Source: Phymorhynchus buccinoides (Eukaryota; Mollusca; Gastropoda; Neogastropoda; Raphitomidae). Taken from it: a stretch of 64,000 nt of DNA. A model generated the notes under the pieces. It saw only the letters and a program-made list of their open reading frames with translations, was not told the origin of the DNA and ran no database searches. The translations under genes were made by a program, and so were the position numbers. Shown here in pieces: positions 52,448-63,938 of this stretch; the stretch's first letter is position 1; each line of letters opens with the position of its first letter. Location: assembly GCA_017654935.2 (NCBI GenBank), contig CM065690.1, positions 33,823,868 to 33,887,867 on the forward strand. Direction: 5' to 3'.

Positions 52448-53433
52448 CACGCCGTCACGGACTAGTCTACCTACGATGCGTGATCTTCTACAAGGTTCTC
52501 ATGTTAAACAAAAGTCGTACAAGTATCTCATTCGAAATCTGAAATGCAGGACAAAACGCACGTGTAACATGTAGCAATTGTGCAAATCGAAGTAGGGTCT
52601 ACTAATCAAGAAAACTCCTCTACCTCAACTTGGTCAGCAGGACGATTTCAGAAAAACACCAGCCTACAAAGGGACGTAAGCTTAACTTTTCTTTTTACTT
52701 TAATATTTTGGTTTTGCGTCCTCCGCCAAAATTGAAATCATGCAAGCGAAGGCATATTTTTTAGATAGTCACACGTCCGCGCCTAATAAATGTAATCACA
52801 GTGGTGACTGAAACGCTATTTTGGTAAAGGTACTCCCCCCCTTCCCTTCCACTCATTTTCTCATAGCAAATGTTCACTGTCAATATAAAAAATAATCAAA
52901 CATTAATGAAAAAAAACACGGGTTTTTTTCTTTGTTTTTGTTTTTAACGCAAATGTTCACTACTAAGCCCTTTTGTGCCTTTCTCGGGTAAGAACTAGGT
53001 TTCTAAAAGATTTTTTTTCCCATAAGGTCTAAACACTTATAAATTGCAAGTGGCCAAAAGAGCTGCTTGCCGTGATCCAAAGTAGTATATTTTGAAAGGC
53101 AGTTAGGTGGTAGTTTATTCCATAAAGATGCAGCTCTGTTAGTAAAAGAATATTTTTTTGTGTTAGTTTTACAATATTCAATAAATACTTTATCAGTGCT
53201 ATTTCTTGTTCTGTCATAATTTGTTAGTTTGAATTTTTTTGTTGCATTCAAGTCTTCAATATATATATTTTTTTATAAATAACTTTCTATTAGACACCCT
53301 CTTATTCTTCTTGCTTTCAAACTTGGAAGATTCAGGCATTCCATTATCTCTATATGCGGATATTTTATTAAAAAAAGAAAAAAAAAAGAGGTGGGGCGGA
53401 CGTGTGATAGACTAGAGGGAAAGACGAGTTATC

Positions 53434-53546
53434 ATGTCGCACTATCGCAATAATGTCTCAATATGCGCCCCCCCCCCCCCCCCCCCCCCTCACCCCACCA
53501 CGTGATGATATGTCGCAAAGTGAGACATATTGCGATAGTGCGACAT
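53434..53546. other. Long hairpin flanking a (C)22 tract
   Basis: ATGTCGCACTATCGCAATAA at 53434 pairs with ATTGCGATAGTGCGACAT ending at 53546; the arms are about 27 bases with one indel. The loop holds CCCC (53468-53489) and CACGTGATG. Confidence 0.85.
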
Positions 53547-53674
53547 ATCGCGGCATGTCACCTAACATGTTACATCACGTGCATGTGGTGCTTTTCCATT
53601 ATGCTCCATTTCACGAGAGGAAATGAAGATGTTTGATCACGTGACAAGACATGGCGCTGGAAAAGATGCTACGT

Positions 53675-53722
53675 GGTTAGGGATAGGGTTAGGGTTAGGG
53701 TTAGGGATTGGGTTAGGGTTAG
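53675..53722 (+). repeat. Short interstitial telomere-like TTAGGG tract
   Basis: About eight imperfect TTAGGG units (GGTTAGGGATAGGGTTAGGG and so on). Orientation is opposite to the CCCTAA blocks at 7230-8126. Confidence 0.9.
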
Positions 53723-54286
53723 ATCACCAAGCTTGAGAACATTATCTTCATTTTGCGGCTGTATTGTGTTGACAGTCAGTGAACATTTCACACACTTTTG
53801 TTAACATTAACAAAACTTGTAAATAAGATTTTCAGTTTTACTATAGTTTATTTTTTAGGCTTTTTTAGATGGTTCATTTATTGAAACTAAAAAAGTCGAT
53901 TATTTATTGATGATGATGATGACATCATGCAGCAAAAGCAGCAAAAGCAAGGTCGCACCCATACATTCAACATTGATCTAAGACAATCACAGCTTGCAGA
54001 GTATCATAAGAGTCAACGACTAATTGGACGTTAAACTCACCATTTCACAGATTATCTACAATTTAGATCAGGTCAGGTCAGGTAGAGGGAAAAAACACCT
54101 CAATTTGTTATTATTGCGCCAAAACAACTCCAGGATGTTCAGAACACTTGCACATAATTATGTAAGCGTATTTGTGCACATGTATACACACACACATGCA
54201 TGTGCACATGCACACACACACACACACGTATGACACACATTTCCCACCACTAACATTAACAACCTTACCCCTCGCCCCATCACCGC

Positions 54287-54289
<3 letters not shown>

Positions 54290-54356
<67 letters not shown>
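54290..54356. repeat. (CT)n microsatellite
   Basis: 67 bases of CT. A short CA tract lies at 54185-54228. Confidence 0.98.
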
Positions 54357-54359
<3 letters not shown>

Positions 54360-54844
54360 CTCACACTCTTGTGAATTTTCCATGAAAATTGGAGAGCAAA
54401 TATCCACACACAGAAAGGGTGGCCGAATTCTCAACCAGATTGACTTCAGTGGGTGGCGGTAACACTAAACAGGGTCTGTGTTATGATGAAAATGAGCGTT
54501 GAATATGGGGCAATTGTTTATCCACATTTATGACCATAAGGCAGATAATTTGGTGACAGATAAGAGCAAGACAGGTTGCTTTTTCCTTCAATAAATGAAT
54601 ACGTGTCTCTTAAGCCAAAGGCAAAAATGTGGATGTTGTTGAATACGTAAGTGATGTTCCTTTTTTTTGTAACTGGAAATGTTCAAATGGGGAGCATCTA
54701 AGTTCAATGATTGTTGAAAGTCGTGTTACTTTCGGATGATTATGGAACTGTGTAAAAAAATTGGCACCTTTTCAAGAGGGCGGGATTTTTTTAATGTAAG
54801 AAGTGCGGGTCAAACAAGAGTTTGTTAGTTTGTTCTTAAAAAAA

Positions 54845-55098
54845 TGTCTGTTTCCGGTAACCCGAGGGCGAGCCTAGTTTGTCCTGCAAAACAAGGGGTC
54901 CCAGGGGGGACGAGTTTCACTTACAGTATAGAGCAATTTGAGCTTACGATGCAAGGGAAACAAGGGTTGCACTCTCACTCGGCGTAGTCAAGACTCTTGC
55001 AAAAATCTTGCACCGCAAAGAAAAAGACACGCACACAAAAAATTGAAAGCCTACCTACCTACCCTATTTTTTTGGGCCATGTTCCCGGAAACAGAATT
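54845..55098. mobile_element. Inverted-repeat element with CTGTTTCCGG ends
   Basis: CTGTTTCCGGTAAC at the left and GTTCCCGGAAACAG at the right are inverted copies. The right arm contains CTACCTACCCTATTTTTTTG and GGCCATG, the inverse of a block in the element at 58679. It lies in the TMEM45 5' intron. Confidence 0.65.
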
Positions 55099-55199
55099 TT
55101 TTTTTTGGGGTCCCTGGGAGCCCTGTTTTTAAAAGAACGCTAGACTTCTGAACTTGTCATCATATTATTTGGATAAAAAGGATATAAAGATGATGTTAT

Positions 55200-55219
55200 G
55201 ATTTGTGTTTTTATTTCAG
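55200..55219 (+). promoter_or_regulatory. Splice acceptor of the TMEM45-like coding exon
   Basis: A T-rich tract ends TTTTTATTTCAG at 55219. The open frame extends upstream through it, but those residues (including CFYFRSK) are intronic or 5' UTR; the exon starts at 55220 with a 61-base leader. Confidence 0.75.
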
Positions 55220-55280
55220 GTCCAAATCTAGCAATTGTGAAGGGCTCGCTGAGAGGAGCACTCAACATTTCTCAGTCACC

Positions 55281-56168
55281 ATGGGCAGTTTTGGGGGCCA
55301 TGCCTTGCCAGGAACATTCTTCATCATCTTCGCCTTGTGGTACATCATCCAGTCCTTCCGCCGCTACTTCCACTGCCGACAGCGCAATGCGCGCTTCACC
55401 TCCACCATAGCATTCCCCTGTGACTGTTTGTGCGGGCGGTTGAAAGACCTACCTGTGGAAGCTTTTGTCAAGATTATCCTGGTATCCATAGGATTCATCG
55501 GAGAGATCATCACGGGGTACAGCGACCAGCATTTCGTGTCGGCCGGCAATTCTCAACACGCCACCATGTTTTTCTTCTTCGGCATCACCGCAGTGATAGA
55601 CATCCTGGTGTTTTACCGGGCACCGTTGCCGCCGGATATAGACTACGTCAGCGTGGTTCTAGCGTTCCTGGCAGAGTGGCTGCTGTTCAGTTTCCACCTG
55701 CATGACCGCACGGAGCTGGACGTGCTGCTTCACACCTTCCTCATCTACACCGTCGTTGCCAACATCGCGGCTGTGGCTATGGAGATGAGGTACCGCCACA
55801 GCCTGCTTGGTCCTCTGAGCCGGTCGTACTTTATCCTCACGCAGGGGACCTGGTTCTGGCAGGTGGGCTACATCCTGTACAACCCCATCCCCGGAGCGTC
55901 GCGCTGGAAAGAGCACGACCACGAGGAGTTCATGATGGCCACGCTCTACTACGTGTGGCACTGCGCCGTCAACTTCATCCTCATTCTCATGATCGGGGCC
56001 GTCGTCGCCTGTTGTTACCGGCGACGGGTAGGGGGCGAGAGCGAGGAAGGGGTGAGCATGAAGCGTCTGATTCACCGAGGAGCCAACGGACAGACGCTGG
56101 TCACCTTGAACGACGACAGTGACCTTGACAGTGACATTGAATTCCAAAAGCCTGTCGGCCGACAGTGA
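55281..56168 (+). CDS. TMEM45 family (DUF716) seven-span membrane protein
   Basis: 295 residues from an ATG in a strong context (CACCATGG) to TGA. The start MGSFGGHALPGTFFIIFALW carries the family N-terminal signature HALPG. Seven hydrophobic segments lie at about 10-26, 61-80, 95-112, 122-141, 149-167, 183-201 and 222-245; QHATMFFFFG (92-101), HLHDR (139-143) and GTWFWQVGYILY (189-200) match conserved TMEM45A/B positions. The C-terminus is cytosolic and acidic (DDSDLDSDIEF). Family members sit in endolysosomal or other internal membranes; the biochemical role is not settled. All coding sequence is in one exon after a 5' intron; the 5' noncoding exon was not located. Paralogue level (45A or 45B) cannot be decided. 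Confidence 0.93.
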   Translation: MGSFGGHALPGTFFIIFALWYIIQSFRRYFHCRQRNARFTSTIAFPCDCLCGRLKDLPVEAFVKIILVSIGFIGEIITGYSDQHFVSAGNSQHATMFFFFGITAVIDILVFYRAPLPPDIDYVSVVLAFLAEWLLFSFHLHDRTELDVLLHTFLIYTVVANIAAVAMEMRYRHSLLGPLSRSYFILTQGTWFWQVGYILYNPIPGASRWKEHDHEEFMMATLYYVWHCAVNFILILMIGAVVACCYRRRVGGESEEGVSMKRLIHRGANGQTLVTLNDDSDLDSDIEFQKPVGRQ

Positions 56169-57384
56169 CAGAACGTATATTCCAGTGTTGTTGTTAATTA
56201 CCGAAGATCTTTGTAGACTTTACAGCCAATGCTTGCCTTCGGTCAGTTGTTAGATCTGGATTTTTCTTTCTTCAAGCTTTTTGCCTGTGTATTATTAATG
56301 TAATATTCATTTGCCAAATTATTGATTAAAAAAAACAGGGGGTGAAGCAAAGCCTTTGTGCCTATTCCTCCCCCTGCCATTAGTTTACACTTAGTGTCAA
56401 TTCAATTAAAATGTTGAGCATGAAAGTTAATGTTTTGGACTCAATCATGAGGCTAAATAGTTATTGTTGACCCAGTGACAGTCTGCATTTCTTTTGAGAT
56501 TTTTGCTAATTATGCGCAAATGATGAACACTTTCGTAATATATATGTCGGTTTAAGTTGCAAGTTTAGCTTTCTTTTTTAAAAAATTTCTTCAATATTGC
56601 TTTTGTTTAGTTTTGATTTTTGGTATTTACCATATAATCATCAGTTTATTTCAGTATCATGATTTCATAAGTCATGACTGCAAAAGTGATTTTAAGAAAG
56701 CTCTCAGTAAATAATCATTCAATTCAACTTCAATCCCTAAAATTTATTTGAACATTTAAAAAAAATCTTATTCTACCTTTCAACATAAAAGTAGGAGAGG
56801 ATGATTGGAAAATTTGTTAAATAATGTGATTATCAGAGAGAGTGGTTGTTTTCTTTGTATTCTTAAACATACATTTGAAAATTTATAAACATATCAGAAA
56901 ATACCAATTTATTAATTTCCTTAGTTTTCCTTCTAAAAGTGAGAATCTGATAACAATATTGAAATAATATTTATAACTGTTTGTAAAGCCTGTAAACTCT
57001 CAAGACTTGACAATTCGAATAATTTCTTGTTTCTTAGACTTAGGAGTTATACTGATAAATTATTAGTTATGAATTACAGCTTTGAAAGACTATAAAAATC
57101 CTTTGAAAATGAGAAAAATCTTTTTTTAATCTATGACTAGAAAAAAAGACAATCTACTGAATAATTCAATTGTTTCAACTTTAATTCTTGGGAGTCAAAA
57201 TACGATATTAAAAAAAGTGTAAATTGTTTACCAGTGTCCAAATGCTATTTTGCTAAAGATCTGGTTGAGATTATTTATGGATCATGTATAGACCAAGATG
57301 ATATTCATGCAAACAAAATAGTGTCTTTTCACACTTGTGTTCATTTTTGTTTTCTGATGTATGCAGTGATGTCTTAAGGCCCCA

Positions 57385-57545
57385 GTCATAAGACATTGAC
57401 CTATTAAAAATCAAAATGTCCTATTGTGTTTTCACCTATCAGGACAAATGTCAGATTAACTTTTTAACACGGGCACGCTTTGTCTTATTGATTTCTGCAA
57501 GAGCCAGGCCATTGTCCTATTGATTTCTCTTGTCTCAGGACAGTT
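57385..57545. repeat. TGTCCTATTGAT-rich dispersed repeat, copy 2
   Basis: Phrases such as GCCAGGCCATTGTCCTATTG and AGGACAAATGTC parallel 36190-36310. Confidence 0.6.
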
Positions 57546-58263
57546 TGTCCTATCAATTTTCAATCCTCGGTACATCACTGTATATTCAATGTGGAAAAGT
57601 AGTGCATGCATTTAAATAAGACCTGGCATTGTAATAATAATCTTTCTTTCGCTGTATAAAAATATGCAAAGTATGCTTTAAGTTCAGCGTTGTCTCTTCA
57701 GCAGGTTACCACTCATAAGATTTAGTTTTGCAAAGTGGTAATGACTGTTTTGTGAGTTAGGTTACAGCCAGGAAAATAGCAAAATCATACACACATGATG
57801 TACACATGCTGTACAAACGTGCGTGTGTGTGCATGCTTATGCAGAACTTTCTGAAGTACATTACTCCAGTTAAGTCCACTTGCAACTCCTGATGGCTTAG
57901 TCCCTATATCATGGTTTTATCTTTTTTTTTTAAAGTGTTTATTTTGTTTTCATTAATGGCTTTTTGGACCCCCCAAAAAGGAGAGAGAAAAACAACAGGA
58001 AAGGAATGGCAGGTGAAAAGCTTCCAGAAATCATGACATGATGGTCTTTTTTCAGGTTGTGCGATTTTTATTTCTCTGAAAATGAAATGTTTTAATGTCC
58101 AGCTTTCCCTCTGGAGCTTTTTTTTTATCCTTTTTTCCCCCTTTTTCTTCTGTCTGTCTTTTTGTTGTTTCTTTGTTGTCATTGTAGTTTTTGCTGAATA
58201 TACACTTATCTCAGTTGCCAAAAAGTGTTTAAACACCAATTTTTGGAAGTAGTAAAAATTGTT

Positions 58264-58290
58264 GTAGTTCCCTTTTACGAAGGGAACTAC
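58264..58290. other. Perfect 11-bp hairpin with 5-base loop
   Basis: GTAGTTCCCTT and AAGGGAACTAC enclose TTACG. It may be part of an old inverted-repeat element or a structured 3' UTR site. Confidence 0.5.
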
Positions 58291-58678
58291 ATGTTATTAT
58301 GGAAAAACTTTTCTTTTTTTCTCTTTTTATTTTCCCTTTTTATGGGAGAAGGATGGGGAAGCTTTAGTTTGCCCTTCAACTTACATCGTTCTTGTGACTT
58401 TATCATTATGTATTTGTGCGTGGGATTTCATTAAAAAATCATTTTATTTGTTATTTTGATAACATCCAATGTTTGCATTTACCGGTAATTGTTATTTTTG
58501 TGAGGTGCAATATTATTACAAGGATTTTTTCTTAAACTGCCTTTTCCCCTTTGGACTCTACTCTTACAGTGATTGAGAAGGGTGGTGTGTGTGTTATGGT
58601 ATTAACAACTATAGACTGAGAGTAACCAAACTCAGCTTGGCTAGAGATTTGTTTTATATATGTTGTTAATACTGTTTA

Positions 58679-59580
58679 GGCCCAAAAAAATAATAGGTGT
58701 GGTAACGGTAACATGGCCCAAAAAAATGGGGTAGGTAGGTAGGCCCTAACTTTTTTTTTTTAATTTAAAAAAAAATTGGGGAGATCGCCGAGTGGTGTTG
58801 AAAAGTCGTAGTCCAGTTTGAAAGCACCCTCATATTTTCATAAATATGATGAGCGCATCCAGGCTCCATCAGAGCTGATTCTAGGATTTTGAAAAAGTGG
58901 GGGCCACTCGTCTTGGAACCGGTGTTCCCTCGCACTAGTGCCGTTATCCTCGGACTGCTTCTCTGAGACTGTTGATGCAGTAGCTGTTTCTGCAACATCT
59001 TCTGCACACTCGTTTGGCAGAGGAGTTCTTTTTTTTTTACTTTGCCGCCACAAAAATCGAAATCGAAGAGCGTCGTCCGCTTCTTTTTGAAGAAAATTCA
59101 ACATGGCGGGTAGGACTCTCGCAACTTCATGTCGATAAAAAGAGATGAACGCGATTGGTTGATTTACACTAACATTGTAAAGGAACCAATGAAATCTCGA
59201 GAAATCCGATGCTTTCGGTTTGTGCAGACGACGGATTTAGCAGACGACGAAGGAATTCCCGCAGCGAGCGGTAAAAAGTGCGGGCAGTTCTGCAAATATA
59301 CGGGCGTCAGCCCGTGTTTAGACCCGATTTTTGCGGGAAGGAACAGATTTGGGGGGGGGGGGGTTGCTCCATTGAAATAGCAAATGACGCCATTTTGCAA
59401 CGACACGTGGACGTTCAACACATTAGAGTTATGTCCCATGCTGGGCATTCCCCGATTGAACTTGCGTCTCTCGCTTTTTTTTGTTTTTTGGACAAGGCCC
59501 AAAAAAAATCATAGGGTCGGCCCCCCAAAATAGGGTAGGTCGGGATACCGTAACCACACCTATTTTTTGGGGGGAGGGCC
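58679..59580. mobile_element. 902-bp inverted-repeat element with a short ORF and paired CCAAT boxes
   Basis: The left end has AATAGGTGTGGTAACGGTAA and the right end has TACCGTAACCACACCTATTT, each next to a CCCAAAAAA-type and GGGTAGGT-type block, so the arms are about 60-90 bases. On -, 59104-58838 encodes FLQKEADDALRFRFLWRQSK and later FQDEWPPLF, which resembles the start of zinc-finger/hAT-derived transposon proteins. Inverse CCAAT boxes (GATTGGTTG near 59154, AACCAATGAAA near 59182) precede it, suggesting a carried promoter. Confidence 0.62.
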
Positions 59581-60712
59581 TTATACAAATTGTTGCAACC
59601 TTACATTAGATGTCTTGATATGATTTTGATAATGAAAGCAGATGAGTCCATCCGGAACATATTGATGTAAATTTTTTATATTTATAATCAAGATATAACA
59701 TTGTTAACATTCTTGATATAAACCTCTCCTGTATTTAGTAGTAAACTGGTGTTTTACGTCCTCTCGACCCCTAAACCTCTCCTGTATAAATTAAGTATTC
59801 ATAGCAGTCTAAAGACACGGGCCTTACTTGAACCTTTTTTTATTTTATAGACCCTATACATAAAAGACATAAATTTCCTTTTTTTGGTTGCGAATTAACA
59901 CGGGCATGGACTTCTATCACCAGGCAATGTTTTTGTTTGTTACGTTGTTGTTTCTTAAAATATATAGTTTTACTAGATAATACATTCATTATTTGTATGT
60001 ACCTTATGTAATTAATGAAGGGAGATAACTTGGTTTCACCATGCTCTGTTGTTGCCTTTCATTAAATTCCTGTTTGTTTTGGTTTCTGGGTTGGGTTTTT
60101 TAATCAGAATCTTTCAATTTTCTTGGTTTTCATCATGATTACTTCATAGACTTTTATGATGTGGACTGGATATTGTAATTAGCGAAAAGAGAAATCACGT
60201 TTGTCAGGAAAAGCAGACATAATTGCCCTGTGATGTACTGATTCACGTGTGTTTTGTTGCCGCTATTTAAGTTTTCAATGCCAAACGCACCAAAAAAACA
60301 ACCCATACATCTCGTTTGTGATACTAATGTGCAAGTTTTGCAAAGTGCTTAAAAGAGATTTGGTTTTGTTGTACTTGCTAAATCAAATGCATATCAAAAA
60401 CCTTAAATAATTTTGTTATGCATAGTTATGTTTGAATTGTAAGTGGGTAAGTGTATTCATTGTAGATTCATGATAGGTTATGGATACTAATTTCATGGAA
60501 AACAAAATGGAAAGATGTTCTTTGCATTAAAAGTCAGAAAGTGATCTTTTGTCGTCCGCTTGAATTGTTAGTATTGTAAACCATTTCTGGTCAAGATAAT
60601 GATATGCATAATCTATGTTTTTACTGTTGCCAAAAAGAAGTGATCCCTAATTTTATTTGATGTTAAAAGCAACAATGAATACCTGGTCATTGTCAGTTAT
60701 TGATTAAAATCC

Positions 60713-60955
60713 TTAACCCTTTCACTGCCAGCCATTTTTCATCCAAAAATCTCCATTAAATTTACCTGGTTAGAGATCAAAATCCATCTGCAGTATTGGG
60801 GATTATTCTGTGACATATATACAAAATAAGGTCTATCCTTATTTCCCAAAATTAAAACAATAGGGTCTTTGGATAATAGACCCCAATGCCGTTTAGTGAC
60901 ATAGGTGTTAAGTCACTGTGGTGCTAAAATGCGACTTTGGTGGTGAAAGGGTTAA
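60713..60955. mobile_element. TTAA-flanked MITE, copy 6
   Basis: TTAACCCTTTCACTGCCA to TTGGTGGTGAAAGGGTTAA; 243 bp. Confidence 0.9.
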
Positions 60956-61230
60956 GTTCATGCATATAAAATGTAATTTTGAAAACAAAATCTGTAAACA
61001 CAGATCATTAAATCATGACAAACAAATGAAAACAGTACTGTATAATTACTGGGGTGTTTGTTTTATAGACTTTGATCCCGTATGAACCTTACATAAATAA
61101 TTTTGTTTGTTGTGTAACTGTAAGCAACCCCTAACTACTACAAACTATTGTGCAGTGACACACTCAAGCTTCCATGTAAATGGATGAGTAAGCAAAAAAT
61201 CTGGATCACATGGGACAATGCCAATTCAGT

Positions 61231-61772
61231 TACTGTAAAAACTGGACTATACAGCACCTGTATATAAGCCGCATCCCTTAAATTCACAAAATATTAGGTG
61301 TTTATTCACATATACGTCACACCAGTTTATAAGCCGCAGAGAAAATTGTATGTGCACAAACCAACACAAATATATAAATTCTCCTATCAGAGCACGTGTA
61401 TTTAATGTTCTGACACTTTAATCATGAGATTTGAATCTATTGATTACCCAAACCAGTTTTGAGTCTAAAGAAGCTCAAAATAGGCTGAAGACTGTGGCCA
61501 GAAACAGATTTAATCATATTGATAAATGTGGAATGGAACAGATAAGCTGCATCAGTCTATAAGCCGCATGGGCCAAAGTTGAGGAAATAAGTAGTGGCTT
61601 ATTTCTCAAGCTTATATCTCAAGCCACACCGGAAGAAGAGTCTACGACTCGAAATGTCGTGTGTTTCCCTTTCCCAGGTACCTTTCCACACCTTGTTAAT
61701 TTTTTCCTGTTCTAAAAGGTACAGCAGTCACTCTTCTTCATTCTAGTGGCTTATAGTCCGCATTTTACGGTA
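61231..61772. mobile_element. Inverted-repeat element with TACNGTAAAA...GGACTATA ends, copy 4
   Basis: The left TACTGTAAAAACTGGACTAT and the right TTATAGTCCGCATTTTACGG (then TA) are inverted copies. ATAAGCCGCA recurs internally (61264, 61330, 61560). An internal segment (ACGACTCGAAATGTCGTG) resembles a phrase near 4460. Confidence 0.7.
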
Positions 61773-62587
61773 GTTCCTTGTCAAACAGCTACACCCTTTA
61801 AGCGCACTTCAGGTATAGCAGATCTTGAACATTTCATTTGCCTACACTTATTCATGGAGCAGTGAAAATATATATATCTGCCTGGACTAATGAATGATGT
61901 ACTGGATCTGTTCTTTTGCTCTTTAAAATTGTGTATTTCACAAGGACAGGATACTGTACAACCAGACAACAACCTAAAATAAGGTGTATTTGCAAGTGAC
62001 TTCTGGGTAGGGGGATTTTATTGTTTTCTCCTTTTTCTCAATTAAATGTTCTTGTGTTAATTTTGATTCACACTCAGAACGGATGCATTTAGTGTTATCT
62101 TTTGGATCACATCACTTTCTTTTTTAGTGCAAATAATCCTAATGTTAAATAAGTTGTGCAGGTATTTTTTCATGTCTCGTCTATTTCACATTATTATCAA
62201 GAACAATCTTGGTTGGATCTCCATCTAAATGATTTTGCTTGGCATGTTTGTAGTAAATATCCGGTTCGCAGGAGAGGAGGGTGCGATGCTTTTAACTGTA
62301 TGTTACATGTACATGTAACATCTTTAGTTGATAATCAGTATAGAATTACATGACTGAATGCTTGATTGTTGGTGTGTGTGGGTTTTTAAAAAATGAAAAT
62401 CATCAGTTTCCCATGCACAGCGACATTGTTTTGTTGTTTTTGTTTTGTTGTTTTTCCAAAGCACGGGCTTGTTTACAGAGTGCTGTTCATTATCTCTGCA
62501 TATGTGCCTGATCAGTGGTAGTAACATCTGCTCATATAAATCCCATGGAAAACGGTAAAAGATAAAAAAAAAAGAGAAACAAAAATG

Positions 62588-62773
62588 CAGTGGAACCTCC
62601 CTTATAAGACCTCCCATTATAAGACTCCCTCCCATATAAGACCTACTTCTCTGAGACAATGCCCTTCTTTGTAAGTATTAAAATTATCTCCCTTATAAGA
62701 CCCTTCCCTTATAAGACCTCATTGGGGATGATTTTTGAAGGTCTTATATTAAGTTATAAGGGAGGTTCCACTG
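62588..62773. mobile_element. 186-bp MITE with CAGTGGAACCTCCCTTATAA ends
   Basis: The left CAGTGGAACCTCCCTTATAA is repeated in inverse at the right (TTATAAGGGAGGTTCCACTG). CTTATAAGACC phrases recur inside. The ends look like pogo/Tigger-type elements. Confidence 0.82.
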
Positions 62774-63137
62774 TAGTGCAAATACATTGAATATTTGTGG
62801 GTCTGTCTTTCTACTAAAATTCTAGCAAGTGATAGTATTCTCTGAATGCAAAATGGTATGGATGTATGGTACGACAAATCATTTTTATATTTAAGCAAGG
62901 GAAAAAACTGAAACAGACTGCATCGTCACTGACCAAAGTACCACACAAATAAATACACAAATGCAAAGTGACGTTATTTTATTGACGAAAAAACATGGAA
63001 CAGAAAGACAAACAAAACAAGGAAAATAAAAACAAAGGAAACTGTAAACAATTAAAAAAAAAGTTAAAACAAAACAACAACAAAACGGGGTGGGGATGGG
63101 GAGTTGACAATGATACATCAAGATTTCAAAGAAAAAT

Positions 63138-63447
63138 GTGAAAAAAAGGGAAAGATGAAGCAAATGAGTTGTTCTAGGTAACTAGTCATGGATTCGCAAT
63201 GTGAAAAAAGGAAAAGATGAAGCAACTGAGATGTTCTAGGTAACTAGTCATGGATTCGCAATGTGAAAAAAGGAAAAGATGAAGCAACTGAGATGTTCTA
63301 GGTAACTAGTCATGGATTCGCAATGTGAAAAAAGGAAAAGATGAAGCAACTGAGATGTTCTTCTAGGTAGTCATATGGATTCACAATGTGAAAAAAGGAA
63401 AAGATGAAGCAAATGAGTTGTTCTAGGTAGTCATGGATTCGCAATGT
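63138..63447. repeat. 62-bp tandem repeat, about five copies
   Basis: The unit holds AAAAGATGAAGCAACTGAG, TGTTCTAGGTAACTAGTC and ATGGATTCGCAATGTG; the last two copies are shortened (TAGTCAT without the CTAG part). Confidence 0.9.
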
Positions 63448-63626
63448 TGAGGATGTCTGTCTGTTCTGATTTGGGTACAGTGATGAAATGTTGAAGTGAG
63501 CAGTTTGTTGCAATTCACTTTGGCATTGATCTCCACAGCTTGTTTTGCAAGCCTGTCAAGTTTGGTCATAGCTCATGCTTAAGTGTTTGCCATACTGATT
63601 AGTGCAATACAGTAGTCCGTTTTGTA

Positions 63627-63938
63627 ATGGCTGGATATCAGCTGTCATCATAGCCGCCATCTTGAGATAAATCTAACCTGCGTTTTGATCCTTTTGCTAA
63701 AAATATTTGCTGTTTTTTTGTCTATGTTGATAATGGCGCATTTGCCGAAATATCCAGTAGTTTTGTTTTGTCTCTTGTGAATAAAATAAGGTCACTTTAC
63801 ACTTGTCGTGTAGTTGTTTGTTGTAACTTATATAAACCTAACAAGTGAATTAGTTGGATACTACGCCAAGATGGCGGCTGGGTCCCTCTTGAACAAGGAA
63901 AATGGCGACAACTGATATCTAGCCATAGGTCTCTGTTT
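63627..63938. mobile_element. Inverted-repeat element with ATGGCTNGATATCAGNTGTC ends
   Basis: ATGGCTGGATATCAGCTGTC at the left and GACAACTGATATCTAGCCAT at the right are inverse with two mismatches; AGCCGCCATCTTG and CAAGATGGCGGCT extend the arms after a short offset. The rest to 64000 shows nothing. Confidence 0.75.

Larger units (their letters stand above)
56169..58678 (+). other. AT-rich 3' region of the TMEM45-like gene; no gene seen
   Basis: ATTAAA occurs at 56325-56330, 157 bases after the stop, and is the first candidate polyadenylation signal; others follow. Apart from a TGTCCTATTGAT-type repeat (57385-57545) and a hairpin at 58264-58290 nothing is recognisable. Confidence 0.5.

Noticed and set aside
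51517..52542. 341-codon frame spanning the gap
   Set aside because: It is open only because N positions are unread; flanks are repeat and GA tract.
55659..56147. 162-codon frame on - within the TMEM45 exon
   Set aside because: It is a shadow of the + coding sequence with high GC at third positions.
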